A DNA stretch of 64,000 nucleotides from assembly GCF_003711805.1 (NCBI RefSeq), contig NZ_QXCP01000012.1:310001-374000 (forward strand), read 5' to 3'. Below are positions 1-8,644 of this stretch, in pieces. The stretch's first letter is position 1; each line of letters opens with the position of its first letter. A program made the position numbers and the translations under genes. The DNA comes from Brachybacterium sp. EE-P12 (GTDB taxonomy: Bacteria > Actinomycetota > Actinomycetes > Actinomycetales > Dermabacteraceae). The notes beneath the pieces are model-generated. The model searched no databases and was not told the origin of the DNA. It was given only the letters and a program-made list of their open reading frames with translations.

Positions 1-426
1 GGCGCTGGTGATCTCTCGGAACTCGGGCCGACGGGCGGCGAGGGTGTAGAGCTCGAGGGCGAGGACCAGCTCGCGATCGGTGCCGAAGACGTCCTCGTCG
101 ATGTTCGCCTCGAAGCCGGCGAGCGCCTCCTCGAGCGTGGCGGCGGAGGCGGTGCGGGCCTCGACCCGGACGGCCGACTCGTCCGCGAAGCGGGTGAACG
201 CCTCGTGCAGCAGCTCGTCCATGCCGGAGAAGTGGTAGGTCATCGAGCCGAGCGGCACGTCGGCCGCGGCGGCGATCCGGCGGTGGGAGGTGCCGGCGAC
301 GCCGCGCTCGGCGATCACCTCGAGGCAGGCGTCGATGATGCGGTCGCGGCGGTCCGGGTCGTGCCGGCGGGCCCTCGGGGCACGGGCGGCGGCCTCGGCG
401 GCGTCGGGGCTCGACGGTGCGGTCAT
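1..426 (-). CDS. TetR/AcrR family regulator, 3' end cut by window edge
   Basis: A reading frame starts at the ATG at 426-424 and stays open to the window edge, giving 142 residues. The N-terminal third is a typical TetR helix-turn-helix: after an Ala/Arg-rich leader come RIIDACLEVIAERG and then HRRIAAAADVPLGSMTYHF, the recognition helix region. The ligand-binding C-terminal half begins but is incomplete. TetR proteins usually repress adjacent genes and are released by a small ligand. The target and ligand cannot be told here because the partner genes lie outside the window. It is on the same strand as the macro-domain gene, which ends 34 bp upstream of its start. Confidence 0.85.
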   Translation of the reverse strand, partial: MTAPSSPDAAEAAARAPRARRHDPDRRDRIIDACLEVIAERGVAGTSHRRIAAAADVPLGSMTYHFSGMDELLHEAFTRFADESAVRVEARTASAATLEEALAGFEANIDEDVFGTDRELVLALELYTLAARRPEFREITSA

Positions 427-460
427 CCCCCGACGGTAGCGGCTCGGTGCGAGGCCGTCG

Positions 461-1006
461 TCAGTCCTCGCCGAGCGCCGCCTCGTAGGCGGCGAGGGTC
501 TCGTCGTCGAAGAGCACCAGGCGCAGCTGCCACTTCCCGCCGAGCCGCGCGGCCGTCTCGCGCAGGCTCCCGATCGCGATCCTCGCGGCGCGGTCCAGGG
601 GGAAGCGGTAGGCGCCGGTGGAGATCGAGGGGAAGGCGAGGCGGCGCAGGCCGTGCTCGTCGGCGACCTCGAGGCAGCGTCGGTAGCAGGAGGCGAGCTC
701 GTCCTCGCGCCGGGCGCGGCCCGCCTCGTCGGCGTGGGCGGACCAGATGGGGCCGACGGTGTGGAGCACGTGGCCGACGGGCAGGTCGTGCCCGCCGGTG
801 AGCTTCGCGTCCCCGGTCTCGCAGCCGCCGAGGGTGCGGCACTCGGCGAGCAGGCCGGGCCCGGCGGCGCGGTGGATCGCGCCGTCGACCCCGCCGCCGC
901 CGAGCAGGGTGGAGTTCGCGGCGTTGACGATCGCATCGACCTCGCTCTCGCGGGTGATGTCCCCGCGGTGCAGGGTGATCAGCGGTGTCTCGGGCGCGGG
1001 GGTCAT
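461..1006 (-). CDS. Macro-domain protein, O-acetyl-ADP-ribose deacetylase type (YmdB-like)
   Basis: The product is 181 aa, one complete macro domain. Family hallmarks are DAIVNAANSTLLGGGGVDGAIH near residues 23-44, which forms the ADP-ribose pocket with the catalytic Asn and Asp, then GDAKLTGGHDLP and AFPSISTGAYRFP. Such proteins hydrolyse O-acetyl-ADP-ribose or remove mono-ADP-ribose from targets in the cytoplasm. The ATG at 1006 was chosen because GGAGGAGG sits just upstream; the open frame runs further 5' but into the GH84 gene. It lies 16 bp after the GH84 stop, so the two are probably co-transcribed. I see no metabolic link between them. Confidence 0.9.
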   Translation of the reverse strand: MTPAPETPLITLHRGDITRESEVDAIVNAANSTLLGGGGVDGAIHRAAGPGLLAECRTLGGCETGDAKLTGGHDLPVGHVLHTVGPIWSAHADEAGRARREDELASCYRRCLEVADEHGLRRLAFPSISTGAYRFPLDRAARIAIGSLRETAARLGGKWQLRLVLFDDETLAAYEAALGED

Positions 1007-1022
1007 GTCTGTCCTCCTCCGG

Positions 1023-3437
1023 TCAGGCGGCGGGCGGCTGCTCGGCGAGGGCGAACTCGCGCACCTGCACCCACTTCCCGCCCTCGTTCTCGGCGGTGAC
1101 GCGCAGCCGTGCGGCCAGGGTCTCGAGCGGGGCGTCGAGGGTGGCCTCGAGCAGCGGGGAGCCGTCGGTGCGGGCCACCTCTGTCCAGTCCTCGCCGTCG
1201 GGGGAGAGCTCGAGCACGCCGTGCTGGATCTGGTCGCCGGCGGTGTCGTCGCTGCGCGCCATCTGCACGCGCACGAAGGTGATCTCGTGGCTCTCCTCGA
1301 GGTCGATGCGTACCTCGTCGCCGGTCTCGGGAGCGCCGTCGGACCAGAAGTACGTCGAGAGGTCCCCGTCGACCATGAGCTCCGGGGAGTGGTCCTGATA
1401 GGTGCCGAGCGTCGTGCTCGCGGTGGCGGGCAGGCCGCGGAAGGGCAGCGACGGGTCCTCGGGCAGCTCGGCGCGCAGCACCTCCCAGGCGCGGGCGGCG
1501 AAGGTCTCGAAGAGCCCGGCGCCGACGACGGGGACGATCTGGTCCTCCTTGTACACGCCGTCCTCACGCTGGTCGGGCACGGTCGCACGGCCGGCGAGCG
1601 CGAACTGCTCGGCAGCGCGCGCCGCGGCCTCGGAGGCGGCCTCGTGCTCGCCCGCGCGGAGGGCGGTCATCATCTCGTGCTGGGCGAGCAGGCCCTCGGC
1701 CCACTGGGCGCCGGCGACGGTCCAGGGGAGCACGTCCTGGTAGAAGCCCTGGGAGGCCATGTCCGCGAGGGCGTCCTCGAGTCCGGCGATGCGCTCCAGG
1801 CGCTCGACCAGCGCGGTGCCCTCGGCGCCGCCGTCCTCGTCGGCCTCCCAGTAGTCCGCGAGGTCGGCCTCGAGGGCGGGGGCGAGCGGCGAGCCGTCGC
1901 GATAGGGCCAGTTCTGGTGCAGGTCCGTGAGAACGCGCAGGTCGGAGCGGATCTGCTCGTCCTCGCCGGAGAGCTCGTCGACGATCGCGCCCCAGGAGTC
2001 CGCCGCGTCGTAGACCGGCGGGTTCCAGCAGTAGTCGGCGTAGTTCCCCAGCGAGATCAGCGAGGCGTAGGGCTGGATCATCGGGTTCGCGGTGAAGCCG
2101 GCGAGGTGCTCGTGGAGCGTCGAGGCGCGGCCCTCGAGGGGGTTCAGGAAGAGCCGCTCGCGTCGGCCGTCGTTGACCGGGAAGTTGTCCCAGATGTAGA
2201 GGTGCTCGGTGCGATAGGACTCCACGGCCGCGATCACGGACTCCTCGGTGACCGAGGGGGAGAAGACGCCCTCGCCGGTCCACTGGACGCGGATCGCGGG
2301 GTCGATGCCCTCGCCGAAGGCGGTCTTGTAGTCGCTCGGCCCCGAGCCCCAGTACTCGGTGGGGACGGTCTGCAGCGGGGCGAGGTCGTGGGCGAGCACG
2401 TACTCGGTCTGGACGCGGCCCAGGTAGTGCGCCTGGGCGTCGGCGAGCGAGTCGAACTGCGCGGCGTCCTCCTCCCCGAGATCCCACGGGATGTCGTCGA
2501 GTGCGATGTAGAAGCTGGCGACGCCCAGCTCGCGCAGCTGCTCGAACTTGGTCACCGTCGCCTCGAGGTCCTCGTCGGAGCCGTAGACGATGTCGTTGCC
2601 GGGCGAGAGGGCGTAGGTGAAGTCGACGTGATGGGCGTTCGCGGTCTCGACGAGCTCGGCGAGCTGCTCGAGGTCCTCGCCCTCGTACAGCTCGCGCCAC
2701 TTCGAGCGCAGCAGCAGGTCGTCCTTGGGCGTGTAGATGTAGGTGTTGAGCTTGTGCCGTCCGCAGAAGGCGAAGAGGTCCAGGCGGGCCTGATGCGACC
2801 AGGGGATGCCGTAGAAGCCCTCGATGGCGCCGCGGATCTCCATCAGCGGCTCGTCGCGCACGACGACCTCGGGGACCATGTCGCGACCGGCCAGGAGCTG
2901 GCGGAGGGTCTGGACCGCGTAGAAGGTGCCGCGTGCGTCATGGCCGGCGAGGGCGAGGACGGTGCCGCGGTCGCGGCCGGCGGCGAGCACGTACCCGTCG
3001 GCGGCGAGGTCAGCGGGCCCCTCGACGCCGAGTCCCTCGAGCACGGGAGCGAGGGTCGCGGTGTCCTCCGGGGTGCCCAGATGGATGCGGGTGCCGGTGA
3101 GGCCGGCCGCGTCGGTGGCGGGGACCCGCTCGGCGCGGCAGCCGACCTGCTCGAGCAGCGTGAGCAGCTCCTGCGTCGCCGGCTCGTCGGCATCCTCCCC
3201 CACGATGAGGCTCGCCCGGCGGGTCAGCGGCAGGAGCTGACCCGTGCCGGTGACGGACTGCGGCGCGGGGCGGGGGGCGGGGAGCGCGTCGCGACGGCCG
3301 CCCTCGGCGCGGGCGGGGTCGATCGGGAGCAGCGCCGCACCGCCCGCTGCGAGGCCGAGGCCCAGCGCGGAGCGCCGGGTGAACGGGCCCGGCAGCGGGA
3401 GGGAGGAGAGCGAGGGGACGTCCGCAGAACGATTCAC
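1023..3437 (-). CDS. Secreted GH84 beta-N-acetylglucosaminidase with C-terminal F5/8-type carbohydrate-binding domain
   Basis: The protein is 804 aa from a GTG at 3437; an ATG 38 codons upstream has no signal-peptide logic. The N-terminus carries a Tat-like signal (TRRSALGLGLAAGGAALL), so it is exported. A GH20b-like small domain follows, then a GH84 barrel with VRGAIEGFYGIPWSH-like sequence (seen as EIRGAIEGFYGIPW) and the adjacent catalytic aspartates Asp314-Asp315 in YIALDDIPWDLG. A helical linker and a discoidin/CBM32-like domain (ASTTLGTYQDHSPELMVDG) close it. GH84 enzymes release terminal GlcNAc from glycans by substrate-assisted catalysis. A host-glycan or hyaluronan-type substrate is inference. 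It is the first gene of a two-gene unit with the macro-domain gene. Confidence 0.9.
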   Translation of the reverse strand: MNRSADVPSLSSLPLPGPFTRRSALGLGLAAGGAALLPIDPARAEGGRRDALPAPRPAPQSVTGTGQLLPLTRRASLIVGEDADEPATQELLTLLEQVGCRAERVPATDAAGLTGTRIHLGTPEDTATLAPVLEGLGVEGPADLAADGYVLAAGRDRGTVLALAGHDARGTFYAVQTLRQLLAGRDMVPEVVVRDEPLMEIRGAIEGFYGIPWSHQARLDLFAFCGRHKLNTYIYTPKDDLLLRSKWRELYEGEDLEQLAELVETANAHHVDFTYALSPGNDIVYGSDEDLEATVTKFEQLRELGVASFYIALDDIPWDLGEEDAAQFDSLADAQAHYLGRVQTEYVLAHDLAPLQTVPTEYWGSGPSDYKTAFGEGIDPAIRVQWTGEGVFSPSVTEESVIAAVESYRTEHLYIWDNFPVNDGRRERLFLNPLEGRASTLHEHLAGFTANPMIQPYASLISLGNYADYCWNPPVYDAADSWGAIVDELSGEDEQIRSDLRVLTDLHQNWPYRDGSPLAPALEADLADYWEADEDGGAEGTALVERLERIAGLEDALADMASQGFYQDVLPWTVAGAQWAEGLLAQHEMMTALRAGEHEAASEAAARAAEQFALAGRATVPDQREDGVYKEDQIVPVVGAGLFETFAARAWEVLRAELPEDPSLPFRGLPATASTTLGTYQDHSPELMVDGDLSTYFWSDGAPETGDEVRIDLEESHEITFVRVQMARSDDTAGDQIQHGVLELSPDGEDWTEVARTDGSPLLEATLDAPLETLAARLRVTAENEGGKWVQVREFALAEQPPAA

Positions 3438-3730
3438 AGCAGGAGCCTTCCGATCCGCGCACGCGGCCGGCGTGGCGGTGTGGGGGATGCACGGGGCGCC
3501 GACGGTCACTGCGATGTGAGGCGCCCCACAGGGCGTTGCCCACCGTATCAACCGTGCCCGGAGACGTCACGGGAACCGACCGGAGGGCGCACGTGACGGC
3601 GGCCGGGGCTCACCCGTCGGCGGCGGTCTCCTCCGGGGTGAGGACGTCCTCGATCCGGGCCTCGAAGAGGCGGGCGATCGTCGAGACGGTCCAGGGCCGC
3701 GGAGCGCCCGTGGCGCCCTGGACGGCGAGG

Positions 3731-4459
3731 TCAGCTGCGCACGTCGAGCTCCCGCTGCAGCCAGGCCGGATCGTCGGTGGTGATCGTGTCGACTCCGCAG
3801 GCGAGGGCCACCTCGAGCTGCGCGGCGCTGTTCACGGTCCAGGGGTTCAGACGCAGGCCGGCCTCGCGCACGGCGCGAGCAGCCCCCAGCGAGAGCCCGT
3901 CGATCCCGGGACCGACGCCGGAGGCGCCCAGCTCCCCGGCCACGCGCAGCACCTCCTCGTCGACCGCACGCACCAGGTAGGAGACGGGCGTGGCGGGGGC
4001 GCCGCGCCGGATCTCGGCGAGCGCCTCGGCGTGGAAGCTGATGACGGTCGAACCTGCGGCCGGATGCTCAGCGGGCAGCTCCTGCAGCAGCGCCGCCACG
4101 GCTGCGGCCGCCGCCGGTGCCTTGACCTCGATGAACAGAGGGACGGCGGTCATCTCGAGCAGTGCGGACAGGCTCGGCACGTGCTCGCCGCCCTCCAGCA
4201 CGACGGTGTCGAGCTCGGCGCGGGTCAGGTCGCCGATCGCCCCGCTGCGCAGCGGGGAGTCCGCCGCGGCGGTGCGGTCGATGGTCTCGTCGTGCATCAC
4301 GATCACCTCGCCGTCGGCGCTGAGGTGGACGTCGCACTCGAGGAGCTGGGCGCCGTCCTCGATCGCGCGACGGAAGGCGGCGAGCGTGTTCTCGGGGGCG
4401 TGGGCGCTGGCTCCGCGGTGGCCGACGATCACGGGACGGGCGGGGTGCTGCGGGGTCAT
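3731..4459 (-). CDS. Glycerophosphodiester phosphodiesterase (copy 1, UgpQ-like)
   Basis: The product is 242 aa, a full GDPD TIM barrel without a signal peptide, so cytoplasmic. Motifs are VGHRGASAHAPENT (catalytic HRG...ENT), LLECDVHLSADGEVIVMHDETIDRT (metal-binding E-x-D and the catalytic His), FIEVKAP, and the C-terminal NPWTVN. It hydrolyses deacylated phospholipid diesters to glycerol-3-phosphate and an alcohol. The ATG at 4459 has AAGGAGAACC before it. A close paralog lies at 5344-6111, next to the Ugp-like importer. The two share the HLSADG...TxDRTA..DSPLR signature, so this copy probably arose by local duplication. It is transcribed away from the lipoprotein gene. Confidence 0.92.
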   Translation of the reverse strand: MTPQHPARPVIVGHRGASAHAPENTLAAFRRAIEDGAQLLECDVHLSADGEVIVMHDETIDRTAAADSPLRSGAIGDLTRAELDTVVLEGGEHVPSLSALLEMTAVPLFIEVKAPAAAAAVAALLQELPAEHPAAGSTVISFHAEALAEIRRGAPATPVSYLVRAVDEEVLRVAGELGASGVGPGIDGLSLGAARAVREAGLRLNPWTVNSAAQLEVALACGVDTITTDDPAWLQRELDVRS

Positions 4460-4518
4460 GGTTCTCCTTGAGCGGTCGGGTGGGGGATCGGGACGAGCGT
4501 GCTCGTCGGGGCGGACGG

Positions 4519-4565
4519 GGTGGTCGGGCGGGGTCGGTGGTCGGGCGGGGTCGATGGTCGGGGCG
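4519..4565 (+). repeat. G-rich tandem repeat, 17-bp unit
   Basis: The unit GTGGTCGGGCGGGGTCG occurs twice in tandem (4520-4536 and 4537-4553) and is followed by a partial third copy, all in the 227-bp gap between the divergent gdpD copy 1 and lipoprotein genes. Runs of three or four G on the + strand give G-quadruplex potential. A related G-rich stretch lies near 6155-6190, upstream of gdpD copy 2. Confidence 0.6.
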
Positions 4566-4686
4566 ACCGGGCACGGCGCCCCCTGCTCTGGACCTCCAGC
4601 ATGCCGCGCGTCACACTGACACCCCGTGCTCGACACGGGCGCGGGGCCCGCCCGCAGGGGCGGACACGACCGGGAAGGGGAATCCC

Positions 4687-5331
4687 ATGCCCACCGCACG
4701 ACCCACCACCGCCGTGCACGACGCCGTCGCGCGAGCCCGTCGGCGCCGGCCCGGAGCCCTGACCCCGCGCGGCGGCCGACGAGCGCTCATGCCGCTCGCG
4801 GGCCTCGCCGCGGCCGCGGCGCTCCTGGCCGGCTGCGGCGGCGCCGAGGAGGACCCGGCCGAGGCGCCGACCTCCGCGGCCGTCGAGCAGAGCGACGGCG
4901 GCGGGACGACGACCTCGACCGACGAGCAGGACGCGGACGAGACTCCGACGGACGACGAGGCCTCGGACGGGCCGACCGACGACGACAGCTCGGACGGCGG
5001 GGGCGGCACCGACGAGGCCGAGGAGCCCACCGAGCCCGCCGACGACGCCCCCGAGGGCGAGAACCTCTTCACCGGCACCTGGGGCTTCGGCCACGACGAG
5101 AAGACGCTCGACGCCGCTCAGCTCGCCGCCCTCCTCGAGGAGGAGGCCGAGGCGAGGGGCCCGGCCGAGATGAGCCTCTCGGTCGAGTGCGGGGACGGCG
5201 TGGACACGGGGACGCAGGACTACGAGGCCGAGTGCATCGCGTACGCCGACGAGGGCGTCGAGCACCTCTGGCTGATCAGCGTCGGCCCCGCGGACGCCGG
5301 GCTCGAGATCGAGGTCGAGAACGCCGGGTGA
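4687..5331 (+). CDS. Secreted lipoprotein with acidic linker, unknown function
   Basis: The product is 214 aa, starting at an ATG preceded by GGGAAGGGGAATCCC. After a basic N-terminus a hydrophobic stretch ends in LLAGCGG, a lipobox, so the mature protein should be diacylated and anchored outside the membrane. A long linker rich in Asp, Glu, Thr and Ser (about residues 55-120) is followed by a small C-terminal domain (NLFTGTWGFGHDEKTLDAAQ ... ECGDGVDTGTQDYEAECIAY). Two cysteines there could form a disulfide. I do not recognise this domain. It converges on gdpD copy 2, with only 12 bp between the stop codons. Confidence 0.75.
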   Translation: MPTARPTTAVHDAVARARRRRPGALTPRGGRRALMPLAGLAAAAALLAGCGGAEEDPAEAPTSAAVEQSDGGGTTTSTDEQDADETPTDDEASDGPTDDDSSDGGGGTDEAEEPTEPADDAPEGENLFTGTWGFGHDEKTLDAAQLAALLEEEAEARGPAEMSLSVECGDGVDTGTQDYEAECIAYADEGVEHLWLISVGPADAGLEIEVENAG

Positions 5332-5343
5332 CCCACGACCGGC

Positions 5344-6111
5344 TCAGACCAGGGCGTGGCGCGCCATCAGCGCCGCCGCCCAGACGGGGTCGTCGACGGT
5401 GAGGGTGTCGCAGCCGAGCTCGAGCGCACGCTCGAGCTCCTCCTCGGTGCGGGCCGTCCACAGGTTCAGCGCGACCCCGAGCTCGGCGGCGTGCTCGACG
5501 TCGGCCTGGCGGGCGTCGGCGATCCTCACGCCTGCGTGGGCGACCTTCAGCGCACGGCAGGAGTCCCACCACTCCGGGCTCGTGGCCGTGGTGGTCCGCA
5601 TGCGCGGGATCCACGGCGCGACCCGCTGCGCGAGTCGCAGCGGCTCCTCGTGGAAGGAGAGGACGCAGGCCGGGGCGTGTGCCGGGTCGGACCAGGCCGC
5701 GGCGTCGCCGCCCCCGAAGGTCCCGCCGAGGATCTCCAGCACGCGCTCGGCGGCGGCGGGGGCCTTGATCTCCACCAGCAGCGGCACCCGCGTGCCGTCC
5801 TCGCGCACGGCGGCCTCGAGCACCTGGGCGAGGGTGGGGATGTGCTCGTCCTCGCCGACGAGCACGCGGTCCAGCTGGGCGCGGGTCAGATCGGCGACCG
5901 CGCCGGTGCGCAGCGGCGAGTCGGCCTGTGCGGTGCGGTCCAGGGTCGCGTCGTGGATGATCACGTCCTGCCCGTCGGCGCTGAGGTGGACGTCGCACTC
6001 CAGCAGCGCCGCCCCCTCGGCGACGCCGCAGCGGAAGGAGCGCAGGGTGTTCTCGGGGTCGAGTGCGGCGGCGCCTCGGTGGCCGACGAGGACGGGCGAA
6101 GAGGTGGTCAT
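5344..6111 (-). CDS. Glycerophosphodiester phosphodiesterase (copy 2, UgpQ-like)
   Basis: The product is 255 aa with the same GDPD motifs as copy 1: VGHRGAAALDPENTLRSF, LLECDVHLSADGQDVIIHDA, LVEIKAP and LNLWTARTEEEL. There is no signal peptide. It lies downstream of the sugar/glycerophosphodiester-type ABC importer on the same strand, 132 bp after the binding-protein gene. The simplest reading is import of glycerophosphodiesters followed by cytoplasmic hydrolysis to glycerol-3-phosphate, as in Escherichia coli ugpBAEC-ugpQ. Copy 1 and copy 2 are near neighbours and probably paralogs. Confidence 0.92.
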   Translation of the reverse strand: MTTSSPVLVGHRGAAALDPENTLRSFRCGVAEGAALLECDVHLSADGQDVIIHDATLDRTAQADSPLRTGAVADLTRAQLDRVLVGEDEHIPTLAQVLEAAVREDGTRVPLLVEIKAPAAAERVLEILGGTFGGGDAAAWSDPAHAPACVLSFHEEPLRLAQRVAPWIPRMRTTTATSPEWWDSCRALKVAHAGVRIADARQADVEHAAELGVALNLWTARTEEELERALELGCDTLTVDDPVWAAALMARHALV

Positions 6112-6243
6112 GGACGGTGCTCCAGGGTCAGCGGCGCGGGGCGCCGGGCAGTTCGGGATCGGGTCGGGCGGGGTCGGCTCGGGTGGGATGTGCGGGACGG
6201 GCCCGGCCGACGTCGCGACCGGGCCCGCTCCGGCGGGCGAGGC

Positions 6244-7632
6244 TCAGCTCCAGCCCTCGAACTCCACGGCCTCGTAGTCCTCGCGGTCGTCGTCGAGGGT
6301 CTCCTGCAGGCCGGCGGCGAGCGCGTCGAGCACGCCCTTCGCCTCCGCGCCGTCGCCGTAGACCTGGCCCATGGAGGCGCCGATCTCGGTGACCGAGCCC
6401 TGGTCCCAGTTGGTGTAGTCCGCGGTGCGGGCGTTCTCGAGCTGCGCGAGGGCGACCCCGTAGTTGGGGTTCTCCGCGACCAGGTCCTTGACCGTCCGGG
6501 TCTCGGCGGCAGCCTGGACGATCGGGACATAGCCGGTGCCGGCGTGCCACTCCGCGGACTTCTCCGGCTGGGCGAGGAAGCGGAACAGCTCGGCGCAGGC
6601 GTCCTGGCGGTCCTGGGAGTCGCCGCGCACGATCGACAGACCGGAGCCGCCGGTGGGGACCTGCTTGTCCTGTCCCTCCTTGGAGAGCATGAACGCGGTG
6701 CCGATCTCGAACACGCCCTCGGTCGCGGCGGTCTGTCCGGTCAGCGAGGCGGTCGAGCCGCGCCAGCCCGCGGTCAGGCCCGAGGCGAAGTCGGTGCCCG
6801 AGTCCTGGGCGAGATAGCCGAAGCCGTCCTCGTGGATGAACTTCCGCTGCCACTCCAGCCACTCGACGCCGGCCTCGTCGGCGATCGTGACCCGGAAGTC
6901 CTCGGTGGAGTTCGCGCCGCCGAAGCCCCAGATGTCGGCCTGGCCGTGCCAGGCGTCGGCGCTGAACGCGAGTGCGGACAGCGGGCGGCCCTCGACCTCG
7001 ATCTTCGCGAGCTCGGGGGCGAACTCGGCGAGGTCCTCCCAGGTCTCGGGGCCCTCCTCGGGCAGCCCGGCCTCGAGGTAGCGGGTCTTGTTGTAGTAGA
7101 ACAGCGGCGTCGAGCGGGCGAAGGGCACCACGTAGGTCTCGCCCGCGGCCTTGCCCTCTGCGACGTAGTTCTGGATGTAGACGTCGAGGTTCCACTCGTC
7201 GTCGAAGTAGCCGTCCAGCGGGGCGAGCGCACCGGAAGCGTGGAACTGGAGCCACTGCATCTCCGGGAAGCAGACGATGTCCGGGACGGTGCGGGCCTGC
7301 AGGGCGGCGGTGAACTTCTGGTTGAGGTCCGCGTAGCCGCCGACGGACTCCGCGATCGCGACGATCTCGTCCTGGGACTCGTTGAACTCGGTGAACTGCG
7401 CGGAGAGGACCTCGTAGTTGGTGTCGGTGAAGGGCGCCCAGAACAGGATCGGGGTGCGCCCCTCGTACTCCGACGGGACGGTGAGGTCGGCCTGCGAGAA
7501 GCCGTCGCGCGCCCCCTCGCCGCCGTCGCCGCCGGCGGGGGCGCCGCAGGCGGCGAGGCCGGCGGCGCCGGCGCCGAGGCCGAGGGCGCCGAGCAGGCTG
7601 CGGCGGGAGAGGTTCACGGGACTGCGGGACAT
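6244..7632 (-). CDS. Extracellular solute-binding lipoprotein, UgpB-like (ABC importer)
   Basis: The product is 462 aa. The N-terminus has twin arginines and a lipobox (SRRSLLGALGLGAGAAGLAACG), so it is a Tat-exported lipoprotein. The body is a family-1 solute-binding fold: PILFWAPFTDTNYEVLSAQF opening, PDIVCFPEMQWLQFHASGAL, and GSGLSIVRG near the hinge. It binds substrate outside the cell and delivers it to the two permeases encoded upstream. With a GDPD gene following it, glycerol-3-phosphate diesters are the favoured substrate, but an oligosaccharide cannot be excluded from sequence alone. No ATPase gene is present, so the importer probably uses a shared MsmK/UgpC-type ATPase encoded elsewhere. 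Confidence 0.88.
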   Translation of the reverse strand: MSRSPVNLSRRSLLGALGLGAGAAGLAACGAPAGGDGGEGARDGFSQADLTVPSEYEGRTPILFWAPFTDTNYEVLSAQFTEFNESQDEIVAIAESVGGYADLNQKFTAALQARTVPDIVCFPEMQWLQFHASGALAPLDGYFDDEWNLDVYIQNYVAEGKAAGETYVVPFARSTPLFYYNKTRYLEAGLPEEGPETWEDLAEFAPELAKIEVEGRPLSALAFSADAWHGQADIWGFGGANSTEDFRVTIADEAGVEWLEWQRKFIHEDGFGYLAQDSGTDFASGLTAGWRGSTASLTGQTAATEGVFEIGTAFMLSKEGQDKQVPTGGSGLSIVRGDSQDRQDACAELFRFLAQPEKSAEWHAGTGYVPIVQAAAETRTVKDLVAENPNYGVALAQLENARTADYTNWDQGSVTEIGASMGQVYGDGAEAKGVLDALAAGLQETLDDDREDYEAVEFEGWS

Positions 7633-7729
7633 GGGTGCTCCTTGGGATCCGGGCCGGGGGCCGGGGCGGTCGTGCGGGATGACGTCGTGCGGGACGGTCG
7701 GGGACGGGGCGTGACGGGCCCGTCGGGCC

Positions 7730-8644
7730 TCACTTCATGGCGCCGGCGGCGAGGCCGCCGATGATGCGCTTCTGGGCGAGGAAGAAGAGGATCAGCATCG
7801 GCAGGGAGACGAACACGGCGCCGGCCATGATCGCGCCCCAGTTGCTGTAGCCCTCCTGGCTGCGCAGGAAGAGCAGGCCGATGGGGAGGGTGCGCATGTC
7901 CGTGGTGGAGGTGACGATCAGCGGCCACACGTACTCGTTCCACTTCCCGACCATCACGATCAGGGTCGCGGTGAGGATCATCGGACTGGACAGCGGCACC
8001 ACGATCGTGAGCATGCGGCGGATGTGCCCGGCCCCGTCGATCTCGGCGGCCTGCAGGATGTCCTTGTCGATCGTGCGCATGTACTGGAACAGCAGGAACA
8101 TCGCGAAGGCGCTCGCGATGCCCGGCAGGATGATGCCGGCGTAGGAGTTCAGCCAGCCGAGGTTCGCCACGGTCATGTAGTTGACGATCAGCGTCACGTG
8201 GCCGGGCAGCATCATCGAGCCGATGATCAGCACGAAGGCGATCTTCTTGAACCGGAAGTCCACGAACACGAAGGCATAGGCGCACAGGATCGCGAGGGTG
8301 AGCTCGAGGACGGTGCCCACCCCGGTGGTGATGATCGAGTTCAGGAAGAACCGGTCGAAGGGTGCGGCGTTCCAGGCCGCGACGAAGTTGTCGAAGGTCA
8401 GCTCGCGCGGCAGCCACTGCAGCGGCCAGCTGTAGATGTCCTGCCGCGGCTTCAGCGCGGAGGAGAACAGCCAGTACAGCGGCACCGCGAACACCGCGAT
8501 CGTGGCGAGCACGCCGGCGATCAGCAGGGCGGTCGCCCAGGGGCGTCGGCGCGGGCCGCGGCGGCGGCCGGTGTTGCGGGGCGCAGCGGCCGAGGAGGCC
8601 TGGACCGGGACCGTCGCGGAGGGGGAGGAGCTCAGGGCGCTCAT
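7730..8644 (-). CDS. ABC transporter permease, UgpE/MalG type
   Basis: The product is 304 aa with six predicted membrane segments after a basic N-terminal tail. The coupling-helix EAA motif appears as ILQAAEIDGAGHIRRMLTIVVP (cytoplasmic contact with the ATPase). The ATG at 8644 overlaps the stop of the partner permease (ATGA), so the two are translationally coupled. It forms the inner-membrane channel with the upstream permease. The binding-protein gene follows after 97 bp. Confidence 0.93.
   Translation of the reverse strand: MSALSSSPSATVPVQASSAAAPRNTGRRRGPRRRPWATALLIAGVLATIAVFAVPLYWLFSSALKPRQDIYSWPLQWLPRELTFDNFVAAWNAAPFDRFFLNSIITTGVGTVLELTLAILCAYAFVFVDFRFKKIAFVLIIGSMMLPGHVTLIVNYMTVANLGWLNSYAGIILPGIASAFAMFLLFQYMRTIDKDILQAAEIDGAGHIRRMLTIVVPLSSPMILTATLIVMVGKWNEYVWPLIVTSTTDMRTLPIGLLFLRSQEGYSNWGAIMAGAVFVSLPMLILFFLAQKRIIGGLAAGAMK

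Noticed and set aside
747..3596. 949-codon open frame on + across the GH84 gene
   Set aside because: Antisense shadow of a high-GC gene; Val/Gly/Leu/Arg-rich and without domains.
3610..3730. Minus-strand frame ending WTVSTIARLFEARIEDVLTP, like the end of a small Cro/CI regulator
   Set aside because: No start or helix-turn-helix upstream; the frame runs back into the gdpD gene in another frame. At most a remnant; not listed as a gene.
4519..4565. CRISPR-like array
   Set aside because: Only two full 17-bp units and no spacers; a simple G-rich tandem repeat.
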